A DNA stretch of 64,000 nt from Collimonas pratensis (GCF_001584185.1 NZ_CP013234.1:1-64000); one strand, 5' to 3'; positions 53,382 to 61,374 are shown, counted from the stretch's first letter. Numbers and translations are program-made. Notes: generated from the letters alone by a model not told the origin.

Positions 53382-54617
53382 TCAGCCTTTCACGCACACA
53401 ACCTGCTTCAGGGTATGCACCACTTCCACCAGGGTGCGCTGGGCTTCCATCACCGCATCGATATCCTTGTAAGCCATCGGAATTTCATCGATGACGTCGG
53501 CATCCTTGCGGCATTCCACGCCCTGCGTCGCCTTGATCTGGTCGTCCAGCGTGAAACGCCGCTTGGCTTCGGTCCGGCTCATGGTGCGTCCGGCGCCGTG
53601 GCTGCAGCTATGGAAACTGTCGGCATCGCCTTTACCGCGGACGATGAAGCTTTTCGCTCCCATCGAACCCGGAATGATCCCCAGTTCGCCCGCCCGTGCC
53701 GAAACCGCGCCCTTACGGGTTACCAGCACATCCTTACCGAAGTGATTCTCTTTCTGCACATAGTTATGGTGGCAATTCACGGCTTCCACATGCGTCTCGA
53801 AAGGTTTGCTGATCACCGTCCGCACCGCTGCAATCAGATTTTGCATCATCACTTCCCGATTCATGCGTGCAAACTTCTGCGCCCAGCTCACTGCTTCGAC
53901 ATAGTCGTCGTAATGTTGCGTACCCTCCGGCAGGTAGGCCAGATCCTGGTCCGGCAAGTTGATGAAATGGGTGCGCATATCCTGCTTGGCCAGTTCGATG
54001 AAATGCGAGCCGATGGCGTTACCGACGCCACGCGAACCCGAGTGCAGCATGAACCAGACAGCATTGCTTTCATCCAGACAGACTTCAACGAAGTGGTTAC
54101 CGGATCCCAGCGTTCCCAGGTGCCGATAGTTATTCGTGTTCTTCAACTTTGGCGTCTTCAGGCAAACTGCATCGAATCCATCCTTCAGCTGCGCCCAGGC
54201 GGCGTCCACCGGTGTCGGCGGGGTTTCCCATGAACCTTTATCACGGCCCTTGAAACCGCGCGTCTTCGGTGACATCCCGTGCGGAATGGCCTTTTCGATG
54301 GCGCTGCGCAAAGGGCCGAGATTATCCGGCAGGTCGCGCGCGTTCAAGGTGGTCTTGGCTGCCATCATGCCGCAGCCGATATCGACCCCCACCGCGGCAG
54401 GAATCACCGCTCCCAGCGTAGGAATCACGCTGCCGATGGTCGATCCTTTGCCGACGTGTACGTCAGGCATCACGGCCAGATGCTTATAGATAAAGGGCAT
54501 CTTCGCGGTGTTGCTCAGCTGCTTGCGCGCTTCGGCTTCCACCGGTACGCCGCGGGTCCACATCTTGACGTGGCTTCCGCCTTCAACATTCATTACATCG
54601 TATTCTTCGTGCTTCAT
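53382..54617 (-). CDS. rtcB: RNA-splicing ligase RtcB
   Basis: This 411-residue GTP- and Mn-dependent ligase joins 2',3'-cyclic-phosphate or 3'-phosphate ends to 5'-hydroxyl ends. It has KMPFIYKHLAVMPDVHVGKGSTIGSVIPTLGAVIPAAVGVDIGCGMMAAKT (residues 40-90, with metal-binding D and C), LGTLGSGNHFVEVC near 170, and the guanylylated His in HSCSHGAGRTMSRTEAKRR near 337. The ending VVHTLKQVVCVKG is typical. It follows a tandem series of Y-RNA-like elements and is predicted to be under RtcR/sigma-54 control. Confidence 0.98.
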   Translation of the reverse strand: MKHEEYDVMNVEGGSHVKMWTRGVPVEAEARKQLSNTAKMPFIYKHLAVMPDVHVGKGSTIGSVIPTLGAVIPAAVGVDIGCGMMAAKTTLNARDLPDNLGPLRSAIEKAIPHGMSPKTRGFKGRDKGSWETPPTPVDAAWAQLKDGFDAVCLKTPKLKNTNNYRHLGTLGSGNHFVEVCLDESNAVWFMLHSGSRGVGNAIGSHFIELAKQDMRTHFINLPDQDLAYLPEGTQHYDDYVEAVSWAQKFARMNREVMMQNLIAAVRTVISKPFETHVEAVNCHHNYVQKENHFGKDVLVTRKGAVSARAGELGIIPGSMGAKSFIVRGKGDADSFHSCSHGAGRTMSRTEAKRRFTLDDQIKATQGVECRKDADVIDEIPMAYKDIDAVMEAQRTLVEVVHTLKQVVCVKG

Positions 54618-54646
54618 GGTCTTCTTCTTTTAAATAATAAGGGGAT

Positions 54647-54761
54647 GACAAGTGATGATGAAATGTTTTACTGAGCTATCGGCAGGCGCCGACCCGGGGC
54701 TTGAACCGGGGACCTTCGAAGCAAGCTTCGCTGCTCTATCCATGTAATTCCATCGGCATTC
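54647..54761 (-). ncRNA. Y-RNA-like element 1 with permuted tRNA module
   Basis: Starts GAATGC and ends CTTGTC. Read 5'-3' on the minus strand it gives, in order: the outer Y-stem strand, a TTACAT bulge block, the D-arm 3' half GAGC (54736-54733), a short anticodon-like hairpin, and a T-arm CCCGG/CCGGG with TTCAAGCC loop (54693-54710). Then come the 3' acceptor strand TCGGC (54692-54688), tetraloop GCCT, the 5' acceptor strand GCCGA, TA, the D-arm 5' half GCTC (54676-54673), and the closing Y-stem. The tRNA order is circularly permuted, the published layout of bacterial YrlA RNAs. Adjacent rsr and rtcB support the assignment. Confidence 0.8.
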
Positions 54762-54776
54762 ATCAAAAAAATCGGC

Positions 54777-54911
54777 GACAAGGGGTGGTGAAACGATGTG
54801 CGGTTGCCCGCACGGCGCTCTTCCGGTTGAGCTACGGCGGCGCTGCTTTGCCGCCGGCGGGATTTGAACCCGCATCTCCCCAGCTTGAATGATGTAGTTT
54901 CACCAGCATTC
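54777..54911 (-). ncRNA. Y-RNA-like element 2 with tRNA-like T-arm, acceptor and D-arm
   Basis: Starts GAATGC and ends CTTGTC. Outer stem GGTGAAAC/GTTTCACC (54897-54904 with 54787-54794) closes it. Inside are a perfect T-arm GCGGG-TTCAAAT-CCCGC (54857-54873), a 7-bp acceptor-like stem CGGCGGC/GCCGCCG joined by the 8-base loop AAAGCAGC, TA, a complete D-arm GCTC-AACCGGAA-GAGC, and a hairpin GTGCGG-GCAA-CCGCAC. No anticodon arm is seen. The 5' to 3' order again places the 3' acceptor strand before the 5' strand. Confidence 0.8.
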
Positions 54912-54945
54912 GCCTAAAATCTGCTATCGCGCATCTTCAAATCCC

Positions 54946-55036
54946 GACAAGAGTTGACAAGACATTCTGCCAAAGCTGTTCGGCCTGGCAGGCCGGATTC
55001 GCACCGGCTATTCTGAATGTAGTCTTGTCCGCATTC
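54946..55036 (-). ncRNA. Y-RNA-like element 3 with classic bulged helix
   Basis: Starts GAATGC and ends CTTGTC. An 8-bp stem (55022-55029 with 54956-54963), a 3-base bulge TAC, and a further 4-bp stem ATTC/GAAT (55015-55018 with 54964-54967) form the bulged helix expected of an Rsr-binding site. The interior holds a T-arm-like GCCGG-TGCGAAT-CCGGC and a hairpin CTGCCA/TGGCAG with a 13-base loop. Confidence 0.7.
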
Positions 55037-55064
55037 GGGGACACGCTCCATTGAGCGACAGTAT

Positions 55065-55117
55065 GACAAGAGGTCGATGTGACGAGACATTTATCGGATG
55101 TAATCACACCGGCATTC
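55065..55117 (-). ncRNA. Y-RNA-like element 4, minimal form
   Basis: Starts GAATGC and ends CTTGTC but is only 53 bases. GGTGTGA (55104-55110) pairs with TCACATC (55076-55082, one G-U) around a TTACAT block and a small ACAT/ATGT hairpin. There is no tRNA-like module. It is the unit nearest rsr. It could be a bare Rsr-binding site or a decayed copy. Confidence 0.5.
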
Positions 55118-55216
55118 ATACTGCGCTCAAAACCTGTACTTCTGATCCTGATGACCCAGCTCAAGGCGAGCTCCTTTATCAGCGCTCTCCGTCATATGGG
55201 GGAGCGTATCAAACTA

Positions 55217-56770
55217 TTAAATAGAGATGGATTGAATTTCACCCACCCACTGTGCTGCGCTCAGCTGACCGGCGGCAAAGTCGGCGACAATCTGGAATAC
55301 ATCGTCAGAAAAGCCGCCAATGTTCAAGATGTCTTCCCGTTCCGCCGCCTGTGTCGTGCCGTATGGCGTGATATCTATGCAAACCAGTCTGGCGTTCGGG
55401 TTGCGTTGCTTGAACGTTTCCCATTCGCGCATCGTCGCCGTCGCACCACGCCGCGTCGCATCGACCCAGGATTCGTTGTCCGACACGAAAATCACCAGGT
55501 CGGCCTTCGTTTTATCCTTATTCAATCGAGCCAGCGGTGCGCTGCAATTGGTGCCGCCGCCGCGGATGGCCGCCAGCTTGCTGGCGTTTGTCATCACTGA
55601 ATCGCGCGGATTCAACTTGCAGGCGACTACATCGACTTCAAACGGCAGTACGACGCTAGCTGGATTCTTGCGCAACATCGCGGCAGCCATCAAGGCCGCA
55701 ATATCGATGCAGCGGATGGCCGATGTGGCCGAACCACGGTAACCGGTCGCCGGCGACTGCATGGAACCCGATACGTCAGGACAAACCACTACTTTTCCGG
55801 TAATTTCCGGAACGTTGTTCAGCGCAATTTCCATTGCGTCCTGTAATGCTTCAATAATTTCCACTGGAACCTCTTCATTCGCCGCTCCGTAGGCGGCCAT
55901 CAACTGATACGGAAACACCCGGGCCCTGGCTATCGCCTCGGCATCACGCAGCTTTTCCGCCACGATTGCCGTCATGCCTGGCAGCGCATACACGCCGTGG
56001 CGTGCAAACGTATTCAGGTTCATGCGCAGCATCTGCCATCCGGCCTGGCGCGCAATCTGTGCCCATGCGACATCGGTCAGCTCCAGCGCCGTCAGCATCT
56101 GGAACGGTACATTCGGCAACGCTTGCGTACGGTCGGCCTTGTAGGCTTGCAACGCTTTCAATAAAGGCGGCAGCACTTCGGCGTCATAAGCCTTGCCGAT
56201 CAGCCATGCAAAGAATGATTCACGCCAGGCTTCCACCGGCTTGGGATGGACCATCTTCACCACGTCGGCCAGCGACGGCGCGTTGCCGACCGCGGCGGCT
56301 AGCAATTCCTTTTCCGAAGCTTGATTCAGCCACGCCTGCACCAGTTTCTTTGGGCGGGTACCCAGCGATTTACGGCCGATGGCGCCGGAACGTAGTATCT
56401 GCACAAAATTCCGCAGCATCTTGCCGTTGTCGATCACGCGCTTGAAAGTACGCGTCAGCTCGGGCGCTCCTTTGGCGGCCAGAATGGCCGTCAACAGCGC
56501 TGGCATGTCCTTCATGTAGCCGCGTTCGCGGCAATACACGGCAGTCTGCGCAATGAAGCATGTATCGATGTCCTGACACAGCTCCCAAACTGTTTCCAAC
56601 TGTGTCTCGGCGCTGGTGTAAAAGGTCGCATTCAGGCAGCCGGTAGCGGCGTACTGCGCCAGCCGATGACGCGGCGACATCGCATAGGCTGCGGCGCCGG
56701 CGGCATTGACTGCATTCGCCGGCGGCAGGAATTTGCCTTTCAGGCTTTGGAACAATTGGGTATTCGCCAT
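55217..56770 (-). CDS. rsr: Rsr, Ro60-family TROVE protein
   Basis: Taking the ATG at 56770 (GAGGAA six bases upstream) gives 517 residues. It is a bacterial orthologue of Ro60: a ring of HEAT-like helices (TROVE domain, about residues 1-350, with CLNATFYTSAETQLETVW and GKMLRNFVQILRSGAIGRKSLGTRPKKLVQAWLNQA), then a von Willebrand A domain with MIDAS DVSGSMQSP near 340 and GGTNCSAPL near 400. Ro60 proteins bind the bulged helix of Y RNAs and aid RNA quality control with PNPase. It is the first gene of the predicted rsr-Y RNA-rtcBA operon. Confidence 0.97.
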   Translation of the reverse strand: MANTQLFQSLKGKFLPPANAVNAAGAAAYAMSPRHRLAQYAATGCLNATFYTSAETQLETVWELCQDIDTCFIAQTAVYCRERGYMKDMPALLTAILAAKGAPELTRTFKRVIDNGKMLRNFVQILRSGAIGRKSLGTRPKKLVQAWLNQASEKELLAAAVGNAPSLADVVKMVHPKPVEAWRESFFAWLIGKAYDAEVLPPLLKALQAYKADRTQALPNVPFQMLTALELTDVAWAQIARQAGWQMLRMNLNTFARHGVYALPGMTAIVAEKLRDAEAIARARVFPYQLMAAYGAANEEVPVEIIEALQDAMEIALNNVPEITGKVVVCPDVSGSMQSPATGYRGSATSAIRCIDIAALMAAAMLRKNPASVVLPFEVDVVACKLNPRDSVMTNASKLAAIRGGGTNCSAPLARLNKDKTKADLVIFVSDNESWVDATRRGATATMREWETFKQRNPNARLVCIDITPYGTTQAAEREDILNIGGFSDDVFQIVADFAAGQLSAAQWVGEIQSISI

Positions 56771-56873
56771 TTTCATTTCCTCTTTATTGATTGCGCCGAA
56801 CAGATCAGGGTCTGCTTGCGTTATTCGTTGCTGCAGCAGTTCTGTTTGTCTGCCGCTTCCATGCCATCGTTAT

Positions 56874-56889
56874 TGCAACGACTGTGCCA
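56874..56889 (-). promoter_or_regulatory. Sigma-54 promoter of the rsr-rtcBA operon
   Basis: The minus strand reads TGGCAC-AGTCG-TTGCA, an exact match to the -24/-12 consensus TGGCAC-N5-TTGCW. Its position, about 100 bases upstream of the rsr ATG and divergent from rtcR, is that of the known RtcR-activated promoter. The start site is expected near 56862. Confidence 0.9.
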
Positions 56890-56999
56890 GCGCCGTCTAC
56901 GGGTTTTAGCTTTGAGGTTAGTCAATTGATTTGAAAGGGATTTTTAATGAATTGGCGGGGGTGGAAAGAGTTTGTGTGTGACTTCATTATTGTGATAAA

Positions 57000-57015
57000 T
57001 TATCTTTTTAGATAA
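57000..57015. promoter_or_regulatory. TTATCT-AGATAA inverted repeat ahead of rtcR
   Basis: TTATCT and AGATAA flank a four-T spacer, 16 bases ahead of the rtcR ATG and about 110 bases upstream of the sigma-54 promoter. It could serve as an RtcR enhancer site or as an autoregulatory site. This is inference from position. Confidence 0.35.
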
Positions 57016-57030
57016 AGATTTATCCAATAT

Positions 57031-58641
57031 ATGAAGAAGAAACGCATCGTAGTCATTGGCTTCCTCGGTACGCAGCTGGATAAGGGCTCGGGCAGCGGCC
57101 GTTGGGAAAAATGGCGGCCGACGGTGGCGCTGACCCAGCATGAAGAGATGGTGATCGGGCGTTTCGAGCTGCTGTACAGCGGCAAGTACGAAAGCCTGGT
57201 GCATCAGGTGAAGCGGGATATTGCATCGGTCTCGCCGGAAACCAAAGTGATCCCGCGCCAGCTGCCGATCGTCGATCCTTGGGATTTTGAAGATGTCTAC
57301 GGCAGCGTGTTCGACTTCGCCAAGAGCTATCCTTTCGACACCGACAACGAGGAATACTGGATACACATCACTACCGGCTCGCACGTGGTGCAGATCTGCA
57401 TGTTCCTGATGACGGAAGCGCACTATTTTCCGGGACGCCTGCTGCAATCGTCGCCGCCGCGCCGGCAAACCGTCGGCGATCCTGGCAGCTATACGCTGAT
57501 CGATCTGGATCTTTCCCGCTACGACCAGATCGCGCAGCGCTTCTCGCGCGAGCAGGAAGATGGGGTGGCCTTCCTGAAATCGGGGATTGCCACCCGCAAT
57601 GCGCATTTCAACACGATGATTGATGAAATCGAGCGGGTCGCCATCAAATCGAAGGCGCCCATGCTGCTGATGGGACCGACCGGGGCCGGCAAGTCCTTCC
57701 TGGCTCGGCGCGTGTTCGAGCTGAAGAAGGCACGCCACCAGCTGGACGGTAAATTTGTCGAGCTGAATTGCGCGACGCTGCACGGCGATGGCGCCGGCTC
57801 TACCTTGTTCGGCCATATCAAGGGGGCCTTCACCGGCGCCGCGGCGGACCGTCCTGGCTTGCTGCGCACCGCGCACAAGGGTTTGCTGTTCCTCGATGAA
57901 ATTGGAGAGCTCGGCCTGGATGAACAAGCCATGCTGTTGAAGGCGATCGAGGAAAAGCGCTTCCTGCCGGTCGGCGGCGATAACGAAGTACAGAGCGATT
58001 TCCAGCTGATCGCCGGCACCAACCGCGATCTGTCGCGCGAAGTGGTGGCCGGCCGCTTCCGCGAAGACCTGTATGCGCGCATCAATTTGTGGACCTATGA
58101 ATTGCCGGGACTGGTGGACCGCTCTGAAGACGTGGAGCCGAACATCGATTACCTGCTGGCGCAGTTCGGCGCCGAGAATGGCCAGATGGTCAGGCTCAAC
58201 AAGGAGGCGCGCGATGTTTACATGCGCTTTGCCATGTCGCCGGATGCCTTGTGGATGGGGAATTTCAGGGACCTGTCTGCCTCGGTAACGCGCATGGCGA
58301 CCCTGGCTGACGCCGGCCGTATTACCGATGCCATCGCGGCAGACGAGATCCGCCGCTTGCAGCGGCTATGGCGCCCCTATGCGGAGCAGCCGACGCCAGC
58401 CGGCGCCGTCGATATCGACGAAGTGCTGGAACGCACGCAGATAGAGCAGATGGATTTGTTCGACATCATGCAGCTGCAAGCGGTAATCGAGATTTGCCGC
58501 CGCTCGAAAACCATGTCGGATGCAGGCCGCAAGCTGTTTGCCGCATCGCGCAGCGCAAAGGAAAAGCCTAACGATGCGGATCGCCTCAAAAAATACCTGG
58601 CCAAGTTCGGGCTCGGCTGGGAGGCGGTAGCAGGCAGGTAA
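57031..58641 (+). CDS. rtcR: RtcR, sigma-54-dependent activator of rtcBA
   Basis: This 536-residue protein has the RtcR N-terminal CARF-type sensor (VIGFLGTQLDKG...WRPTVALTQHEEMVIGRFELLYSGKY, residues 1-180). The AAA+ core has Walker A GPTGAGKSFLARR near 213, the sigma-54-contacting GAFTGA near 265, Walker B LLFLDEIGEL near 287 and a C-terminal HTH region. RtcR is known to be activated by RNA ends with 2',3'-cyclic phosphate such as cleaved tRNA. It is divergent from rsr across the sigma-54 promoter. Confidence 0.97.
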   Translation: MKKKRIVVIGFLGTQLDKGSGSGRWEKWRPTVALTQHEEMVIGRFELLYSGKYESLVHQVKRDIASVSPETKVIPRQLPIVDPWDFEDVYGSVFDFAKSYPFDTDNEEYWIHITTGSHVVQICMFLMTEAHYFPGRLLQSSPPRRQTVGDPGSYTLIDLDLSRYDQIAQRFSREQEDGVAFLKSGIATRNAHFNTMIDEIERVAIKSKAPMLLMGPTGAGKSFLARRVFELKKARHQLDGKFVELNCATLHGDGAGSTLFGHIKGAFTGAAADRPGLLRTAHKGLLFLDEIGELGLDEQAMLLKAIEEKRFLPVGGDNEVQSDFQLIAGTNRDLSREVVAGRFREDLYARINLWTYELPGLVDRSEDVEPNIDYLLAQFGAENGQMVRLNKEARDVYMRFAMSPDALWMGNFRDLSASVTRMATLADAGRITDAIAADEIRRLQRLWRPYAEQPTPAGAVDIDEVLERTQIEQMDLFDIMQLQAVIEICRRSKTMSDAGRKLFAASRSAKEKPNDADRLKKYLAKFGLGWEAVAGR

Positions 58642-58659
58642 GTACCTGCCGCGCCGGTG

Positions 58660-59472
58660 CTAGCGCTGGGCCAGCACCGTATCGCGCAGCAAGCGGTCCA
58701 GCACCGAGAAGTCCTGTTGTTGCGGTTGCTGCGGCGGGGCATCGTGGCTGAAGCGCTGCAGTTCGCGTTCAATGAACTGATTGATCAAGGGCATGGCTGG
58801 CGCATGTTCCGACTCCTTCGCCCGCCGTTTGACGACCAGCAGTTCTGCAATCGCATTCTTGAGAGCGAGGTCGCCGACGATGGCGTCGACCAGGTCCTGG
58901 AAGCGCATCGGCACCGCGCCGCGCTGCTGTTCTCTCCAGATACAGGCGAGCAAAGGCCGTAAGACATACAGATACTTCTTCAGCCGCACCATCTCTCCCT
59001 GCAGATGCTCGCGGTAGTTTTTCCTGGCCATGTGCAGGTAGTGATGGAAGGAGCGATCGGGCCGGCTGACCTGTCCGGCGGCGGCCTGGAGCGCGCTCAG
59101 GAATGCCGGGTCGGCACGATAGACGACCGGCGACGACAGCCATTCCACCAGGGTCGCGTTGCCATTGCGCAGCAGCCCGAGCGCCTTGCGCAAATCCCAG
59201 CCGCTGACGTCATAGACTTCGCTGATCGGCAGCTCGATCACGTCGCGCCCCGGGAACACGGTCAGGTACCAGTCCGGCTGGTGGACATAGATGAAGCGCA
59301 CGTCGTAATCGCTGTCGGGAGAAGCAAATCCCCAACCTCGGCTGCCCGATTCGCAGGCAAGCAGGATTTTCACCGCGTGCTCTGCCTCAACCTGGGCGAG
59401 CGTGGCGTTGATCTGGATGCGTACATCGGGGTCGATGGGATGTGCAGTATCGTAGTCGTAGGCGGCGTGCAT
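58660..59472 (-). CDS. rlaP: RlaP-type nucleotidyltransferase
   Basis: This 270-residue polymerase-beta-superfamily enzyme matches the RlaP group (RNA-repair-associated): ACESGSRGWGFASPDSDYDVRFIYVHQPDWYL near residues 38-68, with the metal-binding SDYD, then DVIELPISEVYDVSGWDLRKALGLLRNGNATLVEWLSSP near 80-118. It is convergent with rtcR, stops 18 bases apart. Aravind-group work placed such enzymes in RNA-repair neighbourhoods, which this context repeats. The exact reaction is unknown. Confidence 0.88.
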   Translation of the reverse strand: MHAAYDYDTAHPIDPDVRIQINATLAQVEAEHAVKILLACESGSRGWGFASPDSDYDVRFIYVHQPDWYLTVFPGRDVIELPISEVYDVSGWDLRKALGLLRNGNATLVEWLSSPVVYRADPAFLSALQAAAGQVSRPDRSFHHYLHMARKNYREHLQGEMVRLKKYLYVLRPLLACIWREQQRGAVPMRFQDLVDAIVGDLALKNAIAELLVVKRRAKESEHAPAMPLINQFIERELQRFSHDAPPQQPQQQDFSVLDRLLRDTVLAQR

Positions 59473-59535
59473 GGCGTGGATAAAAATACTCAGCTTAGCC
59501 CAGTACGCGGATCAAGACAAATGGCCTTGTCGGCC

Positions 59536-60441
59536 CTAGCGCAGAAACGGATAAGTAAAGCCGATGAAGTGCACGGCATTGACCACGATGTGGACGATGA
59601 TGGGTGCTTCAACGCGCTGCGTGGCGTAGTAGGCGTAGCCATAACCGAGGCCGGCGATGGTCGCCAGCATGACATAAACGGCGCCGCCGGCCGCGTGTGC
59701 GGCGCCGAACAGCAATGCACCGCAGACCAGCGCCGTGAGTGGGCCATAGCGGAAACGCGCCAGCGCCGCCGTCAGGCGGTCTTGCAGCAGGCCGCGGAAA
59801 AATGCTTCTTCCGCCACCACCGTAAAGAACAGATTGACTGCCAGGAACAGCGCCGTAATCTGGCTCAGCTTGAAATCCGCTTTGACATAGCCGACCCAGA
59901 TTGCCGTTCCCAGCACCGCGATCGCGCTAGCCAGCGCCGCCAGCCAGGTCTTTTTCAGCAAGGCACGCCAGGCCGCGGCAGAATCGGCGCGACGGCACAG
60001 GAACGCCAGCAGCAGCAGGCCGGCGGCGCCCTTGTCGAAGTTGGCGTACTGGCTAAACGGCACGGCACCGGACGACAGCGTCAGGTCGGAAATCAGCAGC
60101 GGATTATTGAAACCCGGCAGGCGGTGCAAGGCCAACGCCAGCGCCACGAGCGCCGCGGCGCTCGTCAGCAGGATGCACGGAAGCGACGCTTGCCTGGCGC
60201 GGGAGGCAAGATAGGCAATGCAGCAAAAAACCGCCAGCGCCGCCGCTGACCAGGCATTGAGGACGCCGGCGGCCAGGCCGCAGCCGCCAGCGGCGATGAA
60301 CAGCATGAGCCAGGGTGGCGCCATGTACTGGCCGCTGTACTGGCCGCTGTGCTGGTCGATGCGGACAGTCGGCAGCCAGACGGCGCAGATCGCCGCCGCA
60401 AGCAGGATAAAAGTCAGAGCAGTCAGTGCGGAGATAGGCAT
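59536..60441 (-). CDS. CPBP-family intramembrane metalloprotease
   Basis: This 301-residue membrane protein of about eight helices has the CPBP/Abi signature: FTVVAEEAFFRGLLQDRL near residue 208 (EExxxR), then FGAAHAAGGAVYVMLATIAGLGYGYAYYATQRVEAPIIVHIVVNAVHF, supplying the FxxxH and HxxxN/B motifs. It is related to CAAX prenyl proteases. The partner substrate is unknown. It is on the same strand as the downstream VOC gene side, with short gaps. Confidence 0.9.
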   Translation of the reverse strand: MPISALTALTFILLAAAICAVWLPTVRIDQHSGQYSGQYMAPPWLMLFIAAGGCGLAAGVLNAWSAAALAVFCCIAYLASRARQASLPCILLTSAAALVALALALHRLPGFNNPLLISDLTLSSGAVPFSQYANFDKGAAGLLLLAFLCRRADSAAAWRALLKKTWLAALASAIAVLGTAIWVGYVKADFKLSQITALFLAVNLFFTVVAEEAFFRGLLQDRLTAALARFRYGPLTALVCGALLFGAAHAAGGAVYVMLATIAGLGYGYAYYATQRVEAPIIVHIVVNAVHFIGFTYPFLR

Positions 60442-60450
60442 GGTTGAGCG

Positions 60451-60861
60451 TCAGGAAACCGTCGGCGGCCCCTTCAACTCCACCACATTGCCTTCCGGAT
60501 CGCTGACATAGATGGAAGGTCCTTCGCCTTCGGCGCCATTCCTGGACGCCAGCGGGCCGGCATCGACTTGATGCGCCAGCAGATGGCTGCGGATGGCCGC
60601 TTCGTCGAAGGGTTCGACGCGGAAGCAGAAATGGTCGAGATTGCGTCCTTCTTTTCCCGGCGCGGCGCCGCCGGCGCTGCCGAGCTTGCCGTCGACCGGC
60701 ACCAGGTCGAGCAGCGAATTGCCGGCGCGTAGCTGCACCAGGCCGATGGCTTCCTGCCGCCGCTCAACGCTGCAGCCCAGCACCTCGCAGTAGAAATGCA
60801 GCATCTGGTCGAGGTCGATTACGCGCAGCACCAGGTGGTCGATTTCACGGATATGTATCAT
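60451..60861 (-). CDS. VOC-family (glyoxalase-like) protein
   Basis: This 136-residue protein has the two paired beta-alpha-beta-beta-beta modules of the vicinal-oxygen-chelate fold. IREIDHLVLRVIDLDQMLHFYCEVLGC begins module one, with a metal-ligand His, and NLDHFCFRVEPFDEAAIRSHLL starts module two. The end GEGPSIYVSDPEGNVVELKGP has the distal Glu. It resembles fosfomycin-resistance/lactoylglutathione-lyase relatives, but no specific activity can be claimed. Confidence 0.9.
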   Translation of the reverse strand: MIHIREIDHLVLRVIDLDQMLHFYCEVLGCSVERRQEAIGLVQLRAGNSLLDLVPVDGKLGSAGGAAPGKEGRNLDHFCFRVEPFDEAAIRSHLLAHQVDAGPLASRNGAEGEGPSIYVSDPEGNVVELKGPPTVS

Positions 60862-60903
60862 TTTTGCTTGGCTTAAAAAGCTTGATTGTAGTCCGGCGGG
60901 AAT

Positions 60904-61374
60904 TTATGGCGTCTTGCGCGACACGACCAGCTTGGAGACGAACAACTGGACGATTTCGCCGTGCTGGTTGCGGGTCTCGCTGCGAAGTTTCACCATGCCG
61001 CGGTCTGGCCGGGAACGTGATGGCGTCACTTCCAGCACTTCGCTTTCGACATGCAGGATATCGCTGGCGCGGGTCGGCCGCGGCCAGCTCAGTTCGCCGC
61101 CTGAGCCGATGATGCCGCCTTGCAGCGGCATGCCGCTGGTGACCAGCAGGCGCATGGTGACGGCGGCCGTGTGCCAGCCGCTGGCGGCCAGTCCGCCAAA
61201 CAATGTGTCCTTGGCGGCGGCGTCGCTGAGGTGGAACGGTTGCGGATCGAACTGGCGGGCAAACGCCAGGATCTGCTGCTCGTCCATGGCATGCTCGGCG
61301 CTGACGAACAGTGCGCCGACTGTCAGGTCGTCCAGGTACAGCGCTGATTGCGGGGGCTGGTTATGTTCCGTCAT
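60904..61374 (-). CDS. MaoC-like dehydratase
   Basis: Taking the ATG at 61374 (GAGGA ribosome-binding site) gives 156 residues of the hot-dog fold. It has AMDEQQILAFARQFDPQPFHLSDAAAKDTLFGGLAASGWHTAAVTMRL, where Asp and His of the QFDPQPFH motif are the catalytic pair of (R)-specific enoyl-CoA hydratases. A start upstream would add a poor leader. Confidence 0.9.
   Translation of the reverse strand: MTEHNQPPQSALYLDDLTVGALFVSAEHAMDEQQILAFARQFDPQPFHLSDAAAKDTLFGGLAASGWHTAAVTMRLLVTSGMPLQGGIIGSGGELSWPRPTRASDILHVESEVLEVTPSRSRPDRGMVKLRSETRNQHGEIVQLFVSKLVVSRKTP

Noticed and set aside
54857..54873. Ordinary tRNA genes at the T-arm motifs of elements 1 and 2
   Set aside because: No linear tRNA cloverleaf can be drawn. 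The acceptor strands are in permuted order, and the context is an rsr-rtcB operon.
54647..55117. CRISPR-like array suggested by the repeated GAATGC and CTTGTC blocks
   Set aside because: The blocks are only six bases, the units vary from 53 to 135 bases, and there are no regular spacers or cas genes. They fold as Y-RNA-like structures.
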